A DNA stretch of 64,000 nt, taken from Ruminococcaceae bacterium HV4-5-B5C (lineage in GTDB: Bacteria > Bacillota > Clostridia > Oscillospirales > Acutalibacteraceae). The notes beneath the pieces are model-generated. The model saw only the letters and a program-made list of their open reading frames with translations. It did no database searches and was not told the origin of the DNA. Where the stretch lies: the NCBI GenBank assembly GCA_900184925.1, contig FXYJ02000001.1, positions 434,001 to 498,000 of the forward strand, given 5' to 3'. The position numbers and the translations under genes were made by a program. Of this stretch, positions 9,140 through 17,106 are shown in pieces. Each line of letters starts with the position of its first letter. Within the stretch, counting starts at the first letter, position 1.

Positions 9140-9434
9140 AACGAAGGCCGATCATTTTCTGAGGCTGCTCAGAGCCGCAGCGGCGGAATTTCAAAACGGC
9201 GAGGACGCCGACGGCCTCAGAAGTCTTCTGGCAGCGGCGGATGAATTCGAGATCTTTGTGGAAAACGACCGAAGTTCACCGGCGCCGCGAATCGGGCTGG
9301 AACGGCTGCTGCCCGCTGTAAGGCAGCTGTATTTTTATATTCGGAATCGGGATATTGCCGGTATTGCCGATCTTCTGGAGGATTCTTTTATCCCCCTGAC
9401 TGAAGAATGGCAGAAGGGGGAAGCGGAAAAATGA
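9099..9434 (+). CDS. Small helical protein of unknown function upstream of the Maf transferase
   Basis: 111 residues, acidic and leucine/alanine-rich, probably all-helical (HFLRLLRAAAAEF, LERLLPAVRQLYFYIRN). GGAGG lies upstream (9086-9090) at suitable spacing, inside the preceding gene. The stop overlaps the Maf start by ATGA, so the product is probably translationally coupled with the glycosyltransferase. No family recognised; a size and composition similar to export or folding chaperones is noted only as an idea. Confidence 0.62.
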   Translation: MDAVPAETGQILTETKADHFLRLLRAAAAEFQNGEDADGLRSLLAAADEFEIFVENDRSSPAPRIGLERLLPAVRQLYFYIRNRDIAGIADLLEDSFIPLTEEWQKGEAEK

Positions 9435-11368
9435 AGGTTGCAAAACCCGGCGAAAGAGAGGTAATGTACCAGAAAAATTTCAGACTGATGACGTCGTGGG
9501 TCCGGAGTGCCCTGTCGGGAATTCCGGACGATGAGGTTGAAAAAAAAGTGGAGGTTACCTATAACGAAGAGGGATACCCGGTCTGCCGATATCACCGGGA
9601 TGGCGAATGCTTCCACATTACGAGTGAGCACCCGCTTCGGGAAGCGGAGACGTGGGCCCGGTCGATCCGGCCGCAGGATTCCGCCGAGATTTTTCTATAT
9701 GGCAGCGGATTCGGGTATCCGCTGTTTGAACTGTTCAAAAAAAAGCCGTCCCGCACGGTCGTCGTCGTATTTGAACAGGATCTGTGCCTGTTCAAGGCTA
9801 TGCTGCATTACTTTGATCTTTCGCCTCTGGTCATGACGAAGAAACTGGTTTTTTTCGTCGGGGACAGTTCCCGTTTCCGGAAGGTGTTTCTTGACTTTTT
9901 CTGCAGCGTTGTTTTCTTTATCACAACGTATCCGACTGTTCTGTTCACCTTTCCCGCAGTGCGGAATTTTAAAAAGGAATATTTGAAAATTCATCGTGAT
10001 GTTTTCACGGATCTGTCCTTTTTAACGTCCAACATCGGCAACAGCCATCAGGACAGCATGCTTGGCCTTCGCAATCTTCTGGCCAATACGGGGGAAATTC
10101 TGAAAAACCCGTACCTGAGCTGCCTCAAGGAAAAATACCGGGGAGTCCCGGCGTTCATCATTTCCAACGGACCGTCTCTTGATAAAAGCATTCCCCTGCT
10201 CCGGGAGATTCAGGGCAGGGGACTGATGATCTGTTCGGAGTCAGCGATTGTGCCCCTCACGAAGCACGGGATCAAACCGGATGTTTTGATGGTACTGGAA
10301 CGGACGAAGGCCAATTATCTGGACCATTTTCAGGGCAGACATTATTCCCCGGACATCGCCCTGCTCGCTCTCACGATGGCCGACCCGCGCATCTTCTCTT
10401 CTTTTTCCGGCGAGAAAATTCCGGTTTTCCGGCAGGGGGAAGAAATGAACTGCTGGTTCAACGCGAGGCTGGGCGACGGCAGCGAGCTGAATGCGGGCTC
10501 GAGTGTGGCGCATATGGCGACGTCCGCCGCCATTTACCTCGGGGCCGACCCCATTGTCTTTGTCGGGCAGGACCTTGCCTACGGGCCGGACGGAGTTACG
10601 CACGGAAAAGATGCTTTTGTGTCGAGGGAAAATCAGGAGCGGGTTGACAAGACGCTCCATTCCATTCCTACGGTTTATGTCGAGGGGAATAACGGCAAAA
10701 TGATTCCTTCCAACCAGCTTTGGGAGGATTTCCGCATCGGTCTTGAAAATATCGTCTCCAACTGCCCGGAGCACCGCTTTTATAACGCGACGGAGGGCGG
10801 CGCGAAGATCAAAGGAACCGAACGGGCGGAACTTTCCGAGCTGATTCGGCAGCACTGTACCGAGCCGCTCCCGCAGCAGGTCGGCAAACTGATTGCGGAA
10901 GAACGGGCGAAGCTCCGCGCCGCGGAACGCGGGGAAAAAGAGGAGCAGATTCACGCAGAACTGCGCCGTACTGCTTCCCTGTTTCGGAATCTGGCGGACG
11001 AAACAAACCGAAAAAAGCTGGAATGTGATCAAATGATGCTCCTGTGCTCCGAAAAGGATGAGGAAAAATACCGCGATGTCCTCGATCATTCGTATCGTGA
11101 GAACATTGATCTGTTTTATCGGTATATGGACGACAACCTGTGCCGGGCTTTTTTTCAGCAGCTGACCTGTGCTTATTTTTACCTGATCAACCGTCTCGGA
11201 GAAATCGATTCGCAGGAAAAGAGGGAACAGGTGTTCGACCTGCACAGGCAGTTTTTCCACGATCTGCGGGTCATCTGCCAAAGTCTGTCCGTTGCGTTTG
11301 AAGAGACGGTGCGCTCCCCGAAGGCCGTTTCGGAGGAAACGGTCGGAAAGGCGGTTGGGCAGCCATGA
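9431..11368 (+). CDS. Maf-type (DUF115) protein glycosyltransferase
   Basis: 645 residues. The central DUF115 domain (roughly 210-460) has PAFIISNGPSLDKSI, the block GSSVAHMATSAAIYLGADP, FVGQDLAYGPDG and NATEGGAKIKGT. Maf proteins transfer nonulosonic acids such as legionaminic or pseudaminic acid to serine or threonine of flagellin; in this window no flagellin is present. The C-terminal third is charged and helical. It is coupled by overlap both to the small upstream gene (ATGA) and to the following GT2 gene. The start at 9431 has GGGGGAAG upstream; ATG 9464 is an alternative. The sugar donor is likely the CMP-nonulosonate made by the same cluster, and the acceptor is unknown. Confidence 0.85.
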   Translation: MKVAKPGEREVMYQKNFRLMTSWVRSALSGIPDDEVEKKVEVTYNEEGYPVCRYHRDGECFHITSEHPLREAETWARSIRPQDSAEIFLYGSGFGYPLFELFKKKPSRTVVVVFEQDLCLFKAMLHYFDLSPLVMTKKLVFFVGDSSRFRKVFLDFFCSVVFFITTYPTVLFTFPAVRNFKKEYLKIHRDVFTDLSFLTSNIGNSHQDSMLGLRNLLANTGEILKNPYLSCLKEKYRGVPAFIISNGPSLDKSIPLLREIQGRGLMICSESAIVPLTKHGIKPDVLMVLERTKANYLDHFQGRHYSPDIALLALTMADPRIFSSFSGEKIPVFRQGEEMNCWFNARLGDGSELNAGSSVAHMATSAAIYLGADPIVFVGQDLAYGPDGVTHGKDAFVSRENQERVDKTLHSIPTVYVEGNNGKMIPSNQLWEDFRIGLENIVSNCPEHRFYNATEGGAKIKGTERAELSELIRQHCTEPLPQQVGKLIAEERAKLRAAERGEKEEQIHAELRRTASLFRNLADETNRKKLECDQMMLLCSEKDEEKYRDVLDHSYRENIDLFYRYMDDNLCRAFFQQLTCAYFYLINRLGEIDSQEKREQVFDLHRQFFHDLRVICQSLSVAFEETVRSPKAVSEETVGKAVGQP

Positions 11369-12342
11369 CAGAAGCACATTTGAGCGTCTGTATCCTTGCA
11401 GGCAGGGATGGGACTTTTCTGCCCGACTGTCTGGCAAGTGTGAAGTGCGCCGCCGATGAGATTGTGGTGGCAGACCTCGGTTCCGGCGGCCGGGTCCGCG
11501 AACTGGCGGAGCAGGCAGGCGCCGTTGTGTACCGGCCGGAGTGGGAGGATGACTTCAGTAAAATCAGGAATTTCTGCATGGAACGTTGCACCGGGGAATG
11601 GGTACTGTTTCTGCAGGCAGATGAAAGAATTGATCCGGAACAGCATCAGGAACTGAAACTGCTGCTGCAAAATCCGTGTGCGGAAGCTTACCTTCTAAAG
11701 TCTGGCTCGGGTGAGGATTCTTTCTGCCCGTCTCAGCTTCTCCGCCTTCTCCGCAACCGGAAGAACTACCGGTTCCGTTACCGTTCCTTCGCGTATATCC
11801 CGGATGAGGAGCTTTACTCGGTACAGACCTGCGCAATCCGGGTCATGCGCCCTGAGGGGAAAGGCACTAACTGGCAGCTGAAAGAAAGGCTTCGGCTTCT
11901 TTCGGCAGATCGGAAGGAACATCCCGCGGATGGCTATGTGAGGTACCTTGAGGGGGTCAGTTTCCTGCGCCGCGGGAAGTATGAGAAAAGCGCCGCGTTC
12001 CTTGAACAGGCGCGCGGGGAATTCTCCGGCGGCCGCCTCTATGTGCCGCATCTGTACCGGTGCCTCGGTGCTTGCCTCCTTGAACTGAAACGCGACCGTG
12101 AGGCCGAGGAAGTACTGACGGAGGGATTCAGGCTTTTTCCTTTGTACACCGACCTGCTGGTTTTGCGCGCGAAACTGTACCGCAGACTCGGTGATGATGA
12201 GAAAGCCGTGGATGATCTCCGTACCGGCGCACTTCTGCAGGGGCATCCGGGTGCATTTGTGCCGGAGCCCGAAATTGGTCTTCCAGCCATAAAGGCGATG
12301 CTGGAGAAAATACTCGCCGACCATGGCGGAGGGGAAAAATGA
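11365..12342 (+). CDS. Family 2 glycosyltransferase with C-terminal TPR repeats
   Basis: 325 residues. The N-terminal GT-A fold starts SVCILAGRDGTFLPDCLASV and has EIVVADLGSGG, DDFSKIRNFCMERCTGEWV, then LQADERI where many relatives have a DxD-containing DADE; the first acidic residue is glutamine here. The second half contains TPR-like helices (EHPADGYVRYLEGVSFLRRGKYEKS and the region to about residue 300). GT2-TPR proteins of this SunS-like type glycosylate proteins or peptides, the TPR part probably gripping the acceptor. It overlaps the Maf gene by four bases, so the two transferases may act on the same protein. Confidence 0.8.
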   Translation: MTEAHLSVCILAGRDGTFLPDCLASVKCAADEIVVADLGSGGRVRELAEQAGAVVYRPEWEDDFSKIRNFCMERCTGEWVLFLQADERIDPEQHQELKLLLQNPCAEAYLLKSGSGEDSFCPSQLLRLLRNRKNYRFRYRSFAYIPDEELYSVQTCAIRVMRPEGKGTNWQLKERLRLLSADRKEHPADGYVRYLEGVSFLRRGKYEKSAAFLEQARGEFSGGRLYVPHLYRCLGACLLELKRDREAEEVLTEGFRLFPLYTDLLVLRAKLYRRLGDDEKAVDDLRTGALLQGHPGAFVPEPEIGLPAIKAMLEKILADHGGGEK

Positions 12343-12362
12343 CCGCCTTTCCACCCCATATC

Positions 12363-12390
12363 ACGAAGGATTGGGCTGCAACATACAATG
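12363..12390 (+). promoter_or_regulatory. Candidate mother-cell sporulation (sigma-K/sigma-E-like) promoter
   Basis: AC at 12363-12364, then 17 bases, then CATACAATG at 12382-12390. This fits the Bacillus sigma-K pattern (AC, about 16-17 bases, CATAnnnTA) except for the last base, and the -10 also matches sigma-E. It lies about 110 bases before the DUF4183 gene. Confidence 0.45.
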
Positions 12391-12500
12391 AGATTGACTG
12401 AATTCGTCCGACCTTCCGGGCACGGCGGCAGACTCCGCCTCCGCAGTCCGGCTGAGTCCGGCATCGGGTTTGGATTCTTAGAAAAAAGGAGACCATGGAG

Positions 12501-12857
12501 ATGGCTCTTCAGCTGTTTCGCTTAGCTTCAAAAACGAGTGCTCTGACCACCACGAAATACGATTACTTCAGCAAGCCGTTTTCGGGAAGTAAGACGGTCG
12601 CGGCGGGCTCCGTCTTTTCGATCACCCTCGCGCTATGGTCAAATAACGCCGGTAGTACGGCGTCGGTTTTGGTGTCGGCACCAGGCTACGACCTCTGCAT
12701 CAACGGTGTTTTGCAGGAGGCAGGCCTGTATGCGGTTCATTCCAAGGCTGTGCAGATTACCGCGCCGGCCGGCGGCATGAATTTCCAGGCAAGCACTCCC
12801 GTTACTCTTCAGGCAGTCAAGAATACACTCGCTACGGCAAAAATTGCTGTTCCCTGA
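12501..12857 (+). CDS. DUF4183-type small protein (candidate glycoprotein acceptor)
   Basis: 118 residues, rich in Ser, Thr, Ala and Val, no signal peptide. One repeat contains YDLCINGVLQEAGLY, the same NGVLQ core as the three-repeat protein at 3902-5293, and ends in a VTLQAV strand. Two ATGs compete: 12495 is only three bases from AAGGAG, while 12501 is nine bases away and was chosen. The Ser/Thr-rich first 60 residues are plausible O-glycosylation sites. It stands between the two glycosyltransferases and the nonulosonate synthesis genes and has a possible sporulation promoter of its own. The family link is by motif only. Confidence 0.7.
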   Translation: MALQLFRLASKTSALTTTKYDYFSKPFSGSKTVAAGSVFSITLALWSNNAGSTASVLVSAPGYDLCINGVLQEAGLYAVHSKAVQITAPAGGMNFQASTPVTLQAVKNTLATAKIAVP

Positions 12858-12913
12858 CGATGACAATGAGGGCTGCCCGGGGGGCGGCCCTCCCCCATGT
12901 GCGTAGATTCAGG

Positions 12914-12933
12914 AAGGCCGGTGCGGCCTTTTT
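12914..12933 (+). terminator. Short terminator after the DUF4183 gene
   Basis: AAGGCC, five-base loop, GGCCTT, followed by TTT. It separates the first half of the glycosylation island from the legH-legF part. Confidence 0.55.
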
Positions 12934-13046
12934 CCATATCCGGTTGGAGAGCCGGAACCGCTTCAAAGCATGAGACGGAACAGACCGCCACACGGCGGAG
13001 GCAGCTTCCTGGTGGGGTAATATGAGGGAAAGCGGGGGGCGGCCTT

Positions 13047-13694
13047 ATGGGAAATGGGAAGATCCTTCTGGCAGGCGGCGGGGGGCACTGTAAATCGGTA
13101 CTGGACAGTCTTCAGGCTTCCGGCCAGTATACCTGTATCGGAATCGTTGATCGACCGGACAGCTTAAAAAATGAAGTTGACGGGACCCCCGTTGTAGGTT
13201 CCGACGACGATTTACCGGAGCTGTTTCACAATGGATGGCAGTTCGCGTTTGTAACTCTGGGCAGCGTCGGCGACTACAAAAGACGGGAACAACTGTATCA
13301 CTTTCTGCTGAAGACCGGCTTTACAGTTCCGGTAATCTGCGACGGCAGCGCCGGTGTCAGCCGAAGCGCGGAACTTAAAAAAGGAACATTCGCAGGGAAA
13401 CGCGCTTTGATTAACGCCGGAACAACCGTAGGAGTCTGCGCCATCGTCAACACGGGGGCGATTCTCGAACATGACTGCTCCGTCGGAGATTTCGTCCACA
13501 TCAGCACAGGAGCCGTGCTGTGCGGCGGCGTTTCAGTCGGGAAGGGCACACATATCGGCGCAGGGACCGTGGTGAGGCAGGGCATAGCGGTCGGCGCCGA
13601 TTCCGTCATTGGCATCGGCAGCGTTGTGGTCCGGAATATCCCGGACCATGTGGTGGCCTATGGAAATCCGTGTAAAGTGGTGAGAGCGCTGTGA
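13047..13694 (+). CDS. legH: NeuD/LegH-like sugar O/N-acyltransferase
   Basis: 215 residues. An N-terminal PglD-type nucleotide-binding-like domain (LLAGGGGHCKSVLDSL) is followed by a left-handed beta-helix of hexapeptide repeats (residues about 110-200, such as VGDFVHISTGAVLCGG and GAGTVVRQGIAVGADSV) and the C-terminal signature AYGNPCKVVRAL. It would acetylate the 4-amino group of the nonulosonate precursor. Start at ATG 13047 within a G-rich stretch (GGGGGGCGG). Stop and next start overlap. The substrate is inferred from context; NeuD of sialic acid clusters is equally similar. Confidence 0.83.
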   Translation: MGNGKILLAGGGGHCKSVLDSLQASGQYTCIGIVDRPDSLKNEVDGTPVVGSDDDLPELFHNGWQFAFVTLGSVGDYKRREQLYHFLLKTGFTVPVICDGSAGVSRSAELKKGTFAGKRALINAGTTVGVCAIVNTGAILEHDCSVGDFVHISTGAVLCGGVSVGKGTHIGAGTVVRQGIAVGADSVIGIGSVVVRNIPDHVVAYGNPCKVVRAL

Positions 13695-14686
13695 GTGTTT
13701 ATATCATCGCCGAAGCCGGGGATAATCACAACGGAAGGTTCGACCTTGCCGTTCGCCTTGTGGATGCGGCTGTGGCGGCGGGCGCCGACTGCGTGAAATT
13801 CCAGACGTACCGCACCGAAGAGGTCGTTTCCAGGCTGGCGCAGAAGGCGGAGTATCAGAGGACGGCCGCGGGCAGCAAAGAATCGCAGTTTGAGATGCTA
13901 AAAAAGCTGGAACTGCCGTTTGACGACTTCATACGGCTCAGGGATTACTGCATAAAAAGCAGGATTCAGTTTCTGTCTACTGCGTTCGATCTTCCGAGCG
14001 TCGAGTTTCTCAAAACTTTGGAACTCCCGTTCTGGAAGATCCCGTCGGGGGAAATTACCGATCTTCCCTATCTCCTTGCTATCGCAAAGACACATAAACC
14101 TGTGCTTCTGTCCACCGGGATGTGCCGGATGGAGGAAATCCGGGCTGCGATGGACGTCTTGGAAGAGAACGGAGTCCCCAGAATCACACTGCTTCAGTGC
14201 AACACGGAATATCCCACCCCGTTTGACGACGTCAACCTCAGCGCCATGCAGACGATGCGCAGGCGGTTCGGCGTGGAAGTAGGCTGCTCCGACCATACGG
14301 CGGGCATTGAGGTGCCGGTTGCCGCTGCGGCGCTGGGCGCTTCCGTGATTGAAAAGCACCTGACGCTGGACCGGAATATGGAGGGCCCCGACCACAGAGC
14401 GAGTCTTGAACCGCAGGAATTTGCCGCTATGACCGCTTCCGTCCGGAACATTGAACGGGCCATGGGCAGCGGAGTCAAAACGCCGAGCCGTTCCGAGCGG
14501 AAAAACATCGACGCCGCCCGGAAAAGCATTGTTGCGCGCCGTGCAATCAAAAAAGGCGAGGTTTTCACGGAAAACAACCTTGCGGTAAAGCGCCCCGGCA
14601 GTGGACTGTCGCCGATGCGTTGGTTCGAGGTTCTCGGCCTTGAGGCAAAACGTGACTTCGAAGAGGATGAGCTGATCGAACTATGA
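13691..14686 (+). CDS. legI: N-acetylneuraminate/legionaminate synthase family protein
   Basis: 331 residues, GTG start overlapping the legH stop. The TIM barrel starts YIIAEAGDNHNGRFDLA and includes DCVKFQTYRTEEVVS, FLSTAFDLPSV, KIPSGEI, LLSTGM, LLQCNTEYPTP, GCSDHT and IEKHLTLD. A C-terminal SAF (antifreeze-like) domain contains VARRAIKKGEVFTENNLAVK. The enzyme condenses phosphoenolpyruvate with a 6-carbon N-acetyl sugar to a 9-carbon nonulosonate. Which one (legionaminate or neuraminate) is not decidable from motifs; the LegB, LegC and PtmE companions favour legionaminate. Confidence 0.9.
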   Translation: MSVYIIAEAGDNHNGRFDLAVRLVDAAVAAGADCVKFQTYRTEEVVSRLAQKAEYQRTAAGSKESQFEMLKKLELPFDDFIRLRDYCIKSRIQFLSTAFDLPSVEFLKTLELPFWKIPSGEITDLPYLLAIAKTHKPVLLSTGMCRMEEIRAAMDVLEENGVPRITLLQCNTEYPTPFDDVNLSAMQTMRRRFGVEVGCSDHTAGIEVPVAAAALGASVIEKHLTLDRNMEGPDHRASLEPQEFAAMTASVRNIERAMGSGVKTPSRSERKNIDAARKSIVARRAIKKGEVFTENNLAVKRPGSGLSPMRWFEVLGLEAKRDFEEDELIEL

Positions 14687-15858
14687 AACATAACGTCTGC
14701 GTGGTGACAGGTTCCAGAGCGGAATACGGTCTGCTCCGGCCCCTGTTGTTCCGCCTGCGCGCCGACAGGGAGATTTCACTGCGGCTTGTCGCCACTGGGA
14801 GCCACCTGAGCGACGCTTTTGGGGGTACACTTCAGGAAATCGACGACGACGGGGTAGAAATCAGTGAACGTATTGCAATTCCGCTGGAAGACGACAGCAA
14901 AGCCGGAATGGCAGGGGCAGTGGGTGTTGCCCTGAGCGCCTTTGCCGGTTATTTTAAAGAAAACCGCCCGGACCTGCTCGTCGTTCTCGGGGACCGCTAC
15001 GAGATATTTGCCGCGTCCGCAGCGGCGGCCATTCTTGGAATCTCCATTGCACATATTTCGGGCGGAGACGTTACGGAAGGTTCTATGGACGACATGTTCC
15101 GCCACTGCATCACAAAGATGAGTCTTTTACACTTCCCGGGCTGCAGCCGTTCGGCCAAACGGATTATTCAGATGGGGGAGGACCCGGCCCGAGTTTTCAA
15201 CGTGGGGGAACTCGCCGTGGAGAACTGTTTCTCCGACGCGCTGATGAGCGTTGCGGAGTTGCGAAAACGCCTGAGCTTTGACGTTGAGCGGGAGCCGTAC
15301 TCCATTGTCACGTTTCACCCGGCCACGGCGGAAAAGCAGTCGACCGCGGTGCAGGTTGAAGAACTGATCTCGGCGCTTGAGGAGTTTCCAGAGATGCGTT
15401 TTGTCATTACGAAGGCAAACGCCGATGCGGGCGGCCGCGCAATTAACCGTATCTGGGAGGAACAGGCAAAGCATCACCCCAACTGGCTGGTCGTTTCTTC
15501 CCTCGGCAGCAGATGTTATCTCGCAGCGATGAAATATGCGGAAATGGTCATCGGGAATTCTTCCAGCGGGATCATCGAAGCCCCGGTCATGAAAAAGCCC
15601 GCCGTCAACATTGGCGGCAGGCAGAGAGGACGCACGATGGCGGAGAATGTAATTTGCTGCGAACCCGCGGCAAAGGAAATCGCTTTCGCAATGAAGCGGG
15701 CCCTGACACCCGAGTTCAAAGCCGTGGCCGCAGCCGCCGTCAGCCCTTACGGAGACGGGCATGCCTCGCTCCGGATTTACAGTGTGATTCGGAATTATCT
15801 TTCCGGCGGTTTTCTGGATTCCGGAAAACAATTTTACGACTGGAAGGTGAAACAATGA
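14683..15858 (+). CDS. legG: UDP/GDP-sugar 2-epimerase (hydrolysing), NeuC/LegG-like
   Basis: 391 residues. VTGSRAEYGLLRPLL opens the GT-B-like fold, followed by VVLGDRYEIFAASAAA, AHISGGDVTEGSMDDMFRH, VTFHPAT and GNSSSGIIEAP. The family releases the nucleotide while inverting C2, giving the free sugar used by the NeuB-type synthase. It overlaps legI and legF by four bases each, so legH-legI-legG-legF form one tightly coupled unit. The substrate is inferred. Confidence 0.9.
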   Translation: MKHNVCVVTGSRAEYGLLRPLLFRLRADREISLRLVATGSHLSDAFGGTLQEIDDDGVEISERIAIPLEDDSKAGMAGAVGVALSAFAGYFKENRPDLLVVLGDRYEIFAASAAAAILGISIAHISGGDVTEGSMDDMFRHCITKMSLLHFPGCSRSAKRIIQMGEDPARVFNVGELAVENCFSDALMSVAELRKRLSFDVEREPYSIVTFHPATAEKQSTAVQVEELISALEEFPEMRFVITKANADAGGRAINRIWEEQAKHHPNWLVVSSLGSRCYLAAMKYAEMVIGNSSSGIIEAPVMKKPAVNIGGRQRGRTMAENVICCEPAAKEIAFAMKRALTPEFKAVAAAAVSPYGDGHASLRIYSVIRNYLSGGFLDSGKQFYDWKVKQ

Positions 15859-16562
15859 ATCATCTTGCCGTCATTCCCGCGAGAAGCGGCTCAAAGGGAC
15901 TGCCGGGCAAAAATATCCGAATGCTGTGCGGCAAACCCCTGCTGGCCTACTCGGTCGAGGCCGCTCTGCAGTCCGGAATGTTCGGCACCGTGCACGTTTC
16001 CACGGATTCTGCGGAGTACGCCGGGGTTGCAAGGGCTTTCGGCGCGGACGTTCCGTTTCTGCGCAGCGCAGCGAATTCATCCGACACGGCTTCGTCGTGG
16101 GATGCTGTTCGGGAAGTGCTCGAACGGTATTCTGAAACAGGAAAAGAATTCGACACGGTCATGCTGCTGCAGCCTACGTCACCGCTCCGCACAGCGGCCG
16201 ACATTACCGCCGCGTTTGCGCTGATGAAGGAGAAACGGGCGGACGCGGTTGTTTCGGTGTGCCGTGCGGAGGTTCCTCCGGAATGCTGTCATCTTCTTCC
16301 GAAGAACGGTTCCATGATCGATTTTGCCCGGGAAACGGGTCGGAGAAGGCAGGACATGGACGTGTATTACCGTCTCAACGGAGCCATTTTTCTGGCGAAA
16401 GCGGCGCTTCTGCAAAGAGGCGGAAATCTGTACGGCGGTTCGTGCTACGCTTACGTGATGGAGAAAGAAAGGTCCGTCGATATCGACGATGAGCTCGACT
16501 TTCTTCTTGCGGAGGCTGTGCTGAAAAAGGCCGCTGACGCTGCTGGAAAAGTACTTTTATGA
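15855..16562 (+). CDS. legF: CMP-nonulosonate cytidylyltransferase, NeuA/LegF-like
   Basis: 235 residues. VIPARSGSKGLPGKNIRML is the CMP-sugar synthetase signature, followed by VSTDSAEYAGVA, MLLQPTSPLR and DIDDELDF near the end. It activates the nonulosonate with CTP, producing the donor for the Maf-type transferase. Start at 15855 (ATGA overlap, GGAAGG upstream); the frame stays open further upstream inside legG, but that part is a shadow. It is the last gene of the cluster. Confidence 0.9.
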   Translation: MNHLAVIPARSGSKGLPGKNIRMLCGKPLLAYSVEAALQSGMFGTVHVSTDSAEYAGVARAFGADVPFLRSAANSSDTASSWDAVREVLERYSETGKEFDTVMLLQPTSPLRTAADITAAFALMKEKRADAVVSVCRAEVPPECCHLLPKNGSMIDFARETGRRRQDMDVYYRLNGAIFLAKAALLQRGGNLYGGSCYAYVMEKERSVDIDDELDFLLAEAVLKKAADAAGKVLL

Positions 16563-16759
16563 CTGGAATGCTTTTCGGAAGGCTTTGTCAATATATTGGG
16601 CATCGTTCATTTTCGCCTGCACGGATGTCTTCCGTTGTTGCTTTTCAGAATGTCGGTAAAGTCGGAATACAGGTTTTCGACGTCTGCCCGTTTCACCCGA
16701 CAGGACGCGCCGGAGAAATTATAATTAATTTCCTGCAGATTGCCGATAACCTCATAACA

Positions 16760-16806
16760 TAGAGAAAGCCCGCATGACATCGCAAAAATCGATGTTCATG
16801 CGGGCT
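16760..16806 (-). terminator. Terminator downstream of tRNA-Trp
   Basis: The 16-base arms at 16767-16782 and 16791-16806 pair with one mismatch and surround an A/T loop. On the minus strand this is followed by TTTCT. It may also stop transcripts arriving from legF. Confidence 0.7.
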
Positions 16807-16812
16807 GTTGTC

Positions 16813-16888
16813 TGGCAGGGGCAGAAGGATTTGAACCCTCGGCACGTGGTTTTGGAGACCACTGCTCTACCAACTGAGCTATACCCCT
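16813..16888 (-). tRNA. tRNA-Trp (CCA)
   Basis: Full cloverleaf on the minus strand. The acceptor arm AGGGGTA pairs with TGCCCCT. The anticodon loop CTCCAAA has anticodon CCA. The TTCAAAT loop and an encoded CCA end are present. 76 bases. Confidence 0.97.
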
Positions 16889-16909
16889 ATATTTTTTGAA
16901 AACGACGTT

Positions 16910-16938
16910 ATTATAGCGCTTTGTAAAGCCAATGTCAA
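16910..16938 (-). promoter_or_regulatory. Sigma-A promoter of tRNA-Trp
   Basis: On the minus strand TTGACA, 17 bases, TATAAT: perfect consensus, ending 22 bases before the tRNA. Confidence 0.9.
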
Positions 16939-16998
16939 GGGCAAAGCGTCCGGCGCACACTGTTTCGCGGCAAAGCTGAGAGTTTATTTTCCCTGCGG

Positions 16999-17028
16999 TT
17001 GACAACTGCTCCCTAATCCTGATAAAAT
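16999..17028 (+). promoter_or_regulatory. Sigma-A promoter of the yicC operon
   Basis: TTGACA, 18 bases, TAAAAT, about 80 bases before the yicC start. It is probably the main promoter of the yicC-to-spoVM gene run. Confidence 0.75.
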
Positions 17029-17106
17029 GAAATGATGAAATATCGTCTGCCCGGGAGCCCATGGGGGATTTTTTCCGGTGCCGACGGAAACTGAGAGGAT
17101 CATCTC

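Noticed and set aside
16559-16762. 67-codon frame after legF
   Set aside because: No ribosome site at a plausible distance apart from the legF tail, no motif, and it runs up to the tRNA terminator.
16796-17062. 88-codon minus frame through tRNA-Trp
   Set aside because: Its C-terminal part is simply translated tRNA sequence, a known artefact.
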